DNA of 28,542 nucleotides, from assembly GCA_020634575.1 (NCBI GenBank), contig JACKBM010000069.1, positions 1 to 28,542 on the forward strand, read 5' to 3'. Position 1 is the first letter of the stretch, and every line of letters starts with the position of its first letter. Below, piece after piece: positions 24,496-28,542 of this stretch. A program made the position numbers and the translations under genes. Origin of the DNA: Ardenticatenales bacterium (GTDB taxonomy: Bacteria > Chloroflexota > Anaerolineae > Promineifilales > Promineifilaceae). The notes under the pieces were generated by a model. The model saw only the letters and a program-made list of their open reading frames with translations, did not search any database and was not told the origin of the DNA.

Positions 24496-26547
24496 ATGTT
24501 AAGCCCTGTAGAAAAAATTCTATTTGCCATTCTTTTTATTGCTGCCAATGCTGCCGGCGCCTACACCTTTTACGCGATGTTCAGGGTCATAAACCGGGGC
24601 CAGGGGCAGATCAACTGGCGAGAGTTGCCCTATCGCGCCTGGGAGGGCATCCTGGCGCTCTTTTCTCAGGGGCGCATCATCCGGCACCGCACCTGGACAA
24701 GCATCTTCCATTATATGGTGGCCTACGCCTTCATCTTTTTCCTGCTGGTCAACGTTATTGATGTGCTGGAAGGGTATATCCCGACTGAGGGTGAAACCCA
24801 CCTGATTCCCGGCGTTATCGGCAACATCTACCGGCTACTGGCCGATGTCCTGAGCGTCCTGGGCATCATCGGCGTCATTTACTTTCTGCTGCGCCGCTTT
24901 GTCAAACGCGATCCGGCGCTACGAGCCCGCGAAAATGTTTTGCTGCATCCCAAGGCACGCCAGGGCGGTATTTCGCGTGACTCCCTCATCGTCGGTCTAT
25001 TCATCGTCTTTCACCTGGGTGCCCGTTACGTCGGCGCCTCGTTCCTGGTTGCGCAACATCCGGATCCCTGGCAGCCGCTGGCGACGCTCCTGGCCAACGC
25101 CTGGAGCGGCCTGTCGACCTCCGGGTTAAATGCCGGCTGGCACATTTCCTGGTGGCTCGCCCTGGGCCTCATCCTCGTATTCCTGCCCTACTTCCCGTTC
25201 ACCAAGCATGCCCACCTGTTTATGGGGCCGCTGAACTGGGCCACCCGGCCGGAACGCACCTCGCCCGGCGAACTCAGCACCATCGATTTTGATGACGAAT
25301 CCATCGAGCAATTTGGCGTCAACACGCTTTTCGATTTGCCCCAGACTGCCATCCTGGACGCTTTTGCCTGCATCATGTGTAATCGCTGCCAGGAAGCCTG
25401 TCCGGCCTACGCCACCGGCAAAGAGCTGTCACCGGCCGCTATCGAGATCAATAAGCGGTACCACATCCGCGAAAACCTGTTTGCCCTGGCCAATGGCGCT
25501 GAAGAGACGGCCCCCATGCTGGACTGGGCCCTGACGGAAAGCGCGCTCTGGGCCTGCACCAGCTGCGGCGCCTGCGTCGATGTCTGCCCCGTCGGCAATG
25601 AACCCATGCAGGATATCCTCGCCATCCGCCGCGACCGGGTCCTCATGCAAAGCGACTTCCCCAATGAGCTGAAGCAGGCGTTCACCGGCATGGAGCGGCT
25701 GGCCAATCCCTGGAACTCCACCGAAAGCCGCACCGCCTGGACGGAAGGGCTGGATTTTGCCGTGCCCACCGTCGAGGAGAATCCGGATTACGAATACCTC
25801 TTCTGGGTTGGCTGCGCCGGCGCCTTTGACCCGGACGCCCAGGATGTGGCCCGGGCGGTAGCGACCATTTTGCATCATGCCGATGTCAGCTTCGCCATTC
25901 TTGGTGACGCCGAATCCTGCACCGGCGACTCGGCTCGCCGAGCCGGCAACGAGTACCTCTTCTACGAAATGGCGATGGCCAACATCGAGACGCTGAATGG
26001 AGCAAATGCACACGAGCGCAAGATCGTGGCCAGTTGCCCCCATTGCTTCCATACCCTGGGCCAAGAGTATGGCGCTTATGGCGGCCATTACCAGGTCTAT
26101 CATCACACCCAACTGTTGGCAGATCTGGTTGGCAAGGGCAAATTGCACCTGCACGAAGGCACCCTGGCCGGCGTCACCTACCATGACCCCTGCTACCTGG
26201 GTCGCCACAACGGCATCTACGAAGAGCCGCGCGATACCCTGGCCTACGCCGGCATGATCCTGATGGAAATGGACCGCAATCGCAACAACTCCTTCTGCTG
26301 CGGCGCTGGTGGCGCCCAGATGTGGAAGGAGGAAGAGCACGGTAGCGCCAATGTTAATGTCACCCGCTTCAAGGAAGCGAAGGCGACTGGCGCCGGCACT
26401 GTCGCCGTGGGCTGCCCCTTCTGCGCCGTCATGATGCGTGATGCCAATACCAAGGATAATGAGTCGATGATTGTGAAAGACGTGGCTCAAGTACTGCTGG
26501 CAGCGGTGGACACTGAGGCGGCGCACCATCACGACGCGCATCATTGA
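24496..26547 (+). CDS. membrane Fe-S oxidoreductase (HdrD/EtfD-like)
   Basis: This 683-aa protein has about five transmembrane helices in residues 1-240 (approximate positions 5-28, 70-92, 115-134, 162-182, 218-236), resembling the cytochrome-b-like NarI/HdrE fold. Two [4Fe-4S] motifs follow: C292-C295-C298-C302 (CIMCNRCQEAC) and C354-C357-C360-C364 (CTSCGACVDVC). Two CCG-type domains follow at about 420-660, the second with FCCGAGGAQMW and CPFC. This layout matches the membrane oxidoreductases that take electrons from electron-transfer flavoprotein to quinone (EtfD type). Function is inferred, since etfAB are not in this window. The ATG at 24496 with GGAGAGAG 6 nt upstream is preferred to a TTG 54 bp earlier. 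The C-terminus is His-rich. Confidence 0.85.
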   Translation: MLSPVEKILFAILFIAANAAGAYTFYAMFRVINRGQGQINWRELPYRAWEGILALFSQGRIIRHRTWTSIFHYMVAYAFIFFLLVNVIDVLEGYIPTEGETHLIPGVIGNIYRLLADVLSVLGIIGVIYFLLRRFVKRDPALRARENVLLHPKARQGGISRDSLIVGLFIVFHLGARYVGASFLVAQHPDPWQPLATLLANAWSGLSTSGLNAGWHISWWLALGLILVFLPYFPFTKHAHLFMGPLNWATRPERTSPGELSTIDFDDESIEQFGVNTLFDLPQTAILDAFACIMCNRCQEACPAYATGKELSPAAIEINKRYHIRENLFALANGAEETAPMLDWALTESALWACTSCGACVDVCPVGNEPMQDILAIRRDRVLMQSDFPNELKQAFTGMERLANPWNSTESRTAWTEGLDFAVPTVEENPDYEYLFWVGCAGAFDPDAQDVARAVATILHHADVSFAILGDAESCTGDSARRAGNEYLFYEMAMANIETLNGANAHERKIVASCPHCFHTLGQEYGAYGGHYQVYHHTQLLADLVGKGKLHLHEGTLAGVTYHDPCYLGRHNGIYEEPRDTLAYAGMILMEMDRNRNNSFCCGAGGAQMWKEEEHGSANVNVTRFKEAKATGAGTVAVGCPFCAVMMRDANTKDNESMIVKDVAQVLLAAVDTEAAHHHDAHH

Positions 26548-26569
26548 TCTGCATTTTCAGAGGCAATTT

Positions 26570-27217
26570 ATGCTCCGAAATCTACCCGCTCGACTTACTC
26601 TGCTTATGCTCCTGGCTTCGCTGCTGATCACTGGCTGCCAGAGTGAATATCTGGCCACATTTGATGAGATCGGCCGGTGGTCGCAGGATGATAGGGCAGA
26701 TGTTGTCGGCGGTGTGGAAAATGGGCAGTATGTGATGAACTTGCTCGCCGGCGAACAGCCGCGCACCTATTGGGCCACGGCTGGTGAATCATTCGCTGAT
26801 GGTATGTTTGAAGTCGACGTCACCCAGATCAAGGGGGATGCAAATGCCGGCTTCGGGCTTGCCTTCCGCGTTGATGAAGAGTTGGGGCAGTTCTATCTTT
26901 TTGAGATCAGCGCTGATGGCTATGCCTGGGTGGGGCTCTGCAAGAATGGTTGTCTGGGAGAGACGGATCAGTTGTCGCTGCTGGGTAGCTGGTGGTTCCC
27001 AACCAGCGCCATCCGCCAGGGGCTAAATGAGACCAACCAGCTACGCGTCATCGCGGATGGCCCGAACATGATCTTCTACGTCAATGGCATCGAAATTGGC
27101 CGCATCGCCGACACAGGTCTGAGCGAAGGGGACATCGCCCTCGTCGCCGAATCGCTGGGCGAAGGGGACCTGAGCATCGCCTTTGACAATGTGCGCGTCA
27201 CCCCGCTGGAAGAATAA
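26570..27217 (+). CDS. lipoprotein with LamG/DUF1080-like domain
   Basis: This 215-aa predicted lipoprotein has a signal peptide ending LLITGC, with the lipidated cysteine near residue 23. The rest looks like a concanavalin-A-like beta-sandwich of the DUF1080/LamG type. Landmarks are FADGMFEVDVTQ, FYLFEISADGYAWVGLC, a following C four residues later (GLCKNGC), and LRVIADG. Such domains often bind carbohydrate, but no catalytic residues can be identified. It starts 22 bp after the Fe-S oxidoreductase and is paralogous to the next gene, 3 bp away, so all three may be co-transcribed. Confidence 0.75.
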   Translation: MLRNLPARLTLLMLLASLLITGCQSEYLATFDEIGRWSQDDRADVVGGVENGQYVMNLLAGEQPRTYWATAGESFADGMFEVDVTQIKGDANAGFGLAFRVDEELGQFYLFEISADGYAWVGLCKNGCLGETDQLSLLGSWWFPTSAIRQGLNETNQLRVIADGPNMIFYVNGIEIGRIADTGLSEGDIALVAESLGEGDLSIAFDNVRVTPLEE

Positions 27218-27220
27218 TTA

Positions 27221-27862
27221 ATGAGATTGCGCCGCGTCATCGTCATTGTGGTTGCCCTGGCCGTGCTGGCGCTCGGGATCTTTCTGGTTTTCCGAAGCGG
27301 AATTTTGCAGCCCGCAGCCGATAACTTCACCGATAGTTTTGACGAGCCTGGAGAATGGGATAGCGGCGATGATGCCAACGCCTTCGCCGGTGTGCGCGAC
27401 GGCCACTACGAAATCCTGGTGCGGGCCAGCAGCGGCATTTTCCGCGGCAGCGCCCCCCACCAGTTCGCCGACGGTATCTACGAAGTAACGGCCACCCAGG
27501 TAGCCGGCCCTCTGGACAATGGCTACGGTCTCATCATCCGCCTTAACCCGGCCGACAACAGCTTTTATATGTTTGAGATCAGCGGTGATGGTTATGTCTG
27601 GGCAGGGCTCTGCCAGAGCCAATGTGCTAACCAGGGCTGGGAAGCCTCACCGGCGGTCCAGCAAGGGTTAAACCAGCCAAACCTCTTGCGCGTCGTTGCC
27701 AACGGCGGTGAAATGACGTTCATCGTCAATGATCAACAGGTGGCCCGCATAAATGATGCCACGCTGGCGCAGGGTCAGGTTGGTTTCCTGGTTGAGACAT
27801 TTGGCGGCGCTGGTGTGCAGGTCAATTTTGATGACTTTTCGGTTAGTCCTATTCCGGAATAG
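27221..27862 (+). CDS. membrane-anchored paralog of the preceding lipoprotein
   Basis: This 213-aa protein has a single N-terminal hydrophobic segment (about 4-26) that should act as an uncleaved anchor, since no lipobox cysteine is present. The outer domain repeats the landmarks of its neighbour: FADGIYEVTATQ, FYMFEISGDGYVWAGLC, GLCQSQC, QQGLNQ and LRVVANG. The CxxxC pair is conserved between the two and could form a disulfide. The pair looks like a tandem duplication in which the anchoring mode changed. Ligand and function are unknown. Confidence 0.75.
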   Translation: MRLRRVIVIVVALAVLALGIFLVFRSGILQPAADNFTDSFDEPGEWDSGDDANAFAGVRDGHYEILVRASSGIFRGSAPHQFADGIYEVTATQVAGPLDNGYGLIIRLNPADNSFYMFEISGDGYVWAGLCQSQCANQGWEASPAVQQGLNQPNLLRVVANGGEMTFIVNDQQVARINDATLAQGQVGFLVETFGGAGVQVNFDDFSVSPIPE

Positions 27863-27872
27863 TGTTCGGGTA

Positions 27873-27914
27873 TGTTATAATTTTGGCGGCGTGTAGCCTG
27901 GTGTTGAGCCGCCA
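27873..27914 (+). promoter_or_regulatory. candidate extended -10 promoter and leader hairpin
   Basis: TGtTATAAT (27873-27881) lies just after the second paralog's stop; the -35 is weak. A TGGCGGC/GCCGCCA inverted repeat (27884-27914) would be at the very start of the transcript. The likely target is the dehydrogenase gene at 28035, about 150 nt downstream. Confidence 0.5.
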
Positions 27915-28034
27915 TCGACCATCGCCACTCCCTAGCTTAACAATCTGATCAGGATAACGACGTAAATCATTACCGGCTGCAAGTCTACCTGGACGAGCCC
28001 GTGGCTGACCGGCCGGTTTTTCTCCCGAAAAACT

Positions 28035-28542
28035 ATGACCCAAGCTTCTGAGCCCGTGCTCACCAAAGAAAAATCACCTCTCCCGCTTGAACCAGAACAG
28101 ATTCTGGAAGATTACAAGATCGCCTACCATAGCCGCCAGGTAAGCGTTATCGGCCGGCGTGAAGTCCTCAGTGGCAAGGCCAAATTTGGCATTTTCGGCG
28201 CCGGCAAAGAGTCCGCGCAACTGGCCATGGCCCGTGCTTTCCGCCATGGCGACTGGCGCTCCGGCTATTACCGCGATCAGACGTTGATGTTTGCCCTCGG
28301 CCTCGTTCGCGTCGAGGAATTCTTCGCCCAGCTCTATGCTCACGCTGACCTCAAACACGAACCGCTAACCGGCGGCCGGGCCATGAATGCCCATTTTCTC
28401 ACGCCCAGCCTGAACCCGGATGGCAGCTGGCGCACCCTGATCAATCAATACAACTCCTCAGCGGACGTTTCGCCTACCGGTTCTCAGATGCCGCGGCTGG
28501 TTGGCCTCGGCTACGCTTCACGTCTGTACCGCGAACTCGAAG
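28035..28542 (+). CDS. TPP-dependent 2-oxoacid dehydrogenase E1 (5' part)
   Basis: The frame is open from ATG at 28035 to the window end (169 codons), so the gene is cut by the window edge. The translated N-terminus contains [29 protein letters not shown] and GGRAMNAHF, typical of the alpha part of dehydrogenase E1 components. It most resembles the long alpha/beta-fused branched-chain-type E1 proteins known in Bacteroidetes. Whether the beta part is fused cannot be seen. The enzyme would decarboxylate a 2-oxoacid and pass the acyl group to E2. No Shine-Dalgarno is visible before the ATG. It needs TPP, the product of thiN nearby, though no direct link is shown. Confidence 0.8.
   Translation, partial: MTQASEPVLTKEKSPLPLEPEQILEDYKIAYHSRQVSVIGRREVLSGKAKFGIFGAGKESAQLAMARAFRHGDWRSGYYRDQTLMFALGLVRVEEFFAQLYAHADLKHEPLTGGRAMNAHFLTPSLNPDGSWRTLINQYNSSADVSPTGSQMPRLVGLGYASRLYRELE

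Noticed and set aside
25429..26544. 371-codon minus-strand frame opposite the Fe-S oxidoreductase
   Set aside because: The plus strand encodes all the cysteine motifs, and the antisense product has no family resemblance.

Overview
This is a GC-rich (roughly 55-60 percent by eye), densely coded bacterial chromosome segment. It carries housekeeping genes and no phage, transposon, CRISPR, rRNA or tRNA gene that I can see. The mix of genes suggests a member of the Chloroflexota (Anaerolineae/Caldilineae-like). That mix is a long serine/threonine kinase-AAA-TPR protein, large secreted beta-repeat proteins ending in a hydrophobic LP-containing tail, an EtfD/HdrD-like membrane Fe-S protein, and a SUF operon with SufU and a Rieske protein. 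The assignment is an inference, not a proof.

Layout. 1-5040, mostly minus strand: a LysM/M23 peptidase overlaps the end of a gyrase/topoisomerase IV A-subunit gene, preceded by a nucleoside 2-deoxyribosyltransferase. A 436-bp spacer follows, with a good sigma70-like promoter reading toward a 78-aa two-helix membrane protein (+). A bidirectional terminator separates that gene from a 1305-aa secreted protein (minus) built from six ~195-aa repeats plus a C-terminal TIG domain. The kinase-AAA-TPR signalling protein (+) diverges from it and may be translated from a leaderless mRNA.

12.9-20.9 kb is an iron-sulfur assembly locus. On the minus strand the order of transcription is sufC-sufB-sufD, a terminator, rhodanese, sufS, sufU, Rieske protein. 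On the plus strand sufR (repressor) and sufT (MIP18 family) are read divergently. The sufC and sufR promoters are near-consensus and sit back to back, so SufR probably controls both directions. A perfect 28-bp palindromic terminator ends sufR-sufT and lies 13 bp before the start of rlmN, which is itself an Fe-S radical-SAM enzyme.

21.9-24.3 kb (minus) holds a thiamine module: promoter, TPP riboswitch, terminator, thiN (thiamine pyrophosphokinase), then a thiamine-type ABC substrate-binding lipoprotein. No permease or ATPase gene is present. Upstream of it lies a stand-alone response regulator. 24.5-28.5 kb (+) has the membrane Fe-S oxidoreductase, two tandem paralogous LamG/DUF1080-like surface proteins, and the start of a TPP-dependent 2-oxoacid dehydrogenase E1 gene cut by the window end.

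The most notable non-gene signal is a 10-bp palindrome, ACCGGCCGGT. It occurs exactly ten times by my manual count, in genes and at the apex of two intergenic hairpins, far above chance. I see no fully novel defence or mobile system here. The best candidates for undescribed biology are this palindrome, the repeat protein with its C-terminal tail, and the tandem CxxxC surface paralogs.
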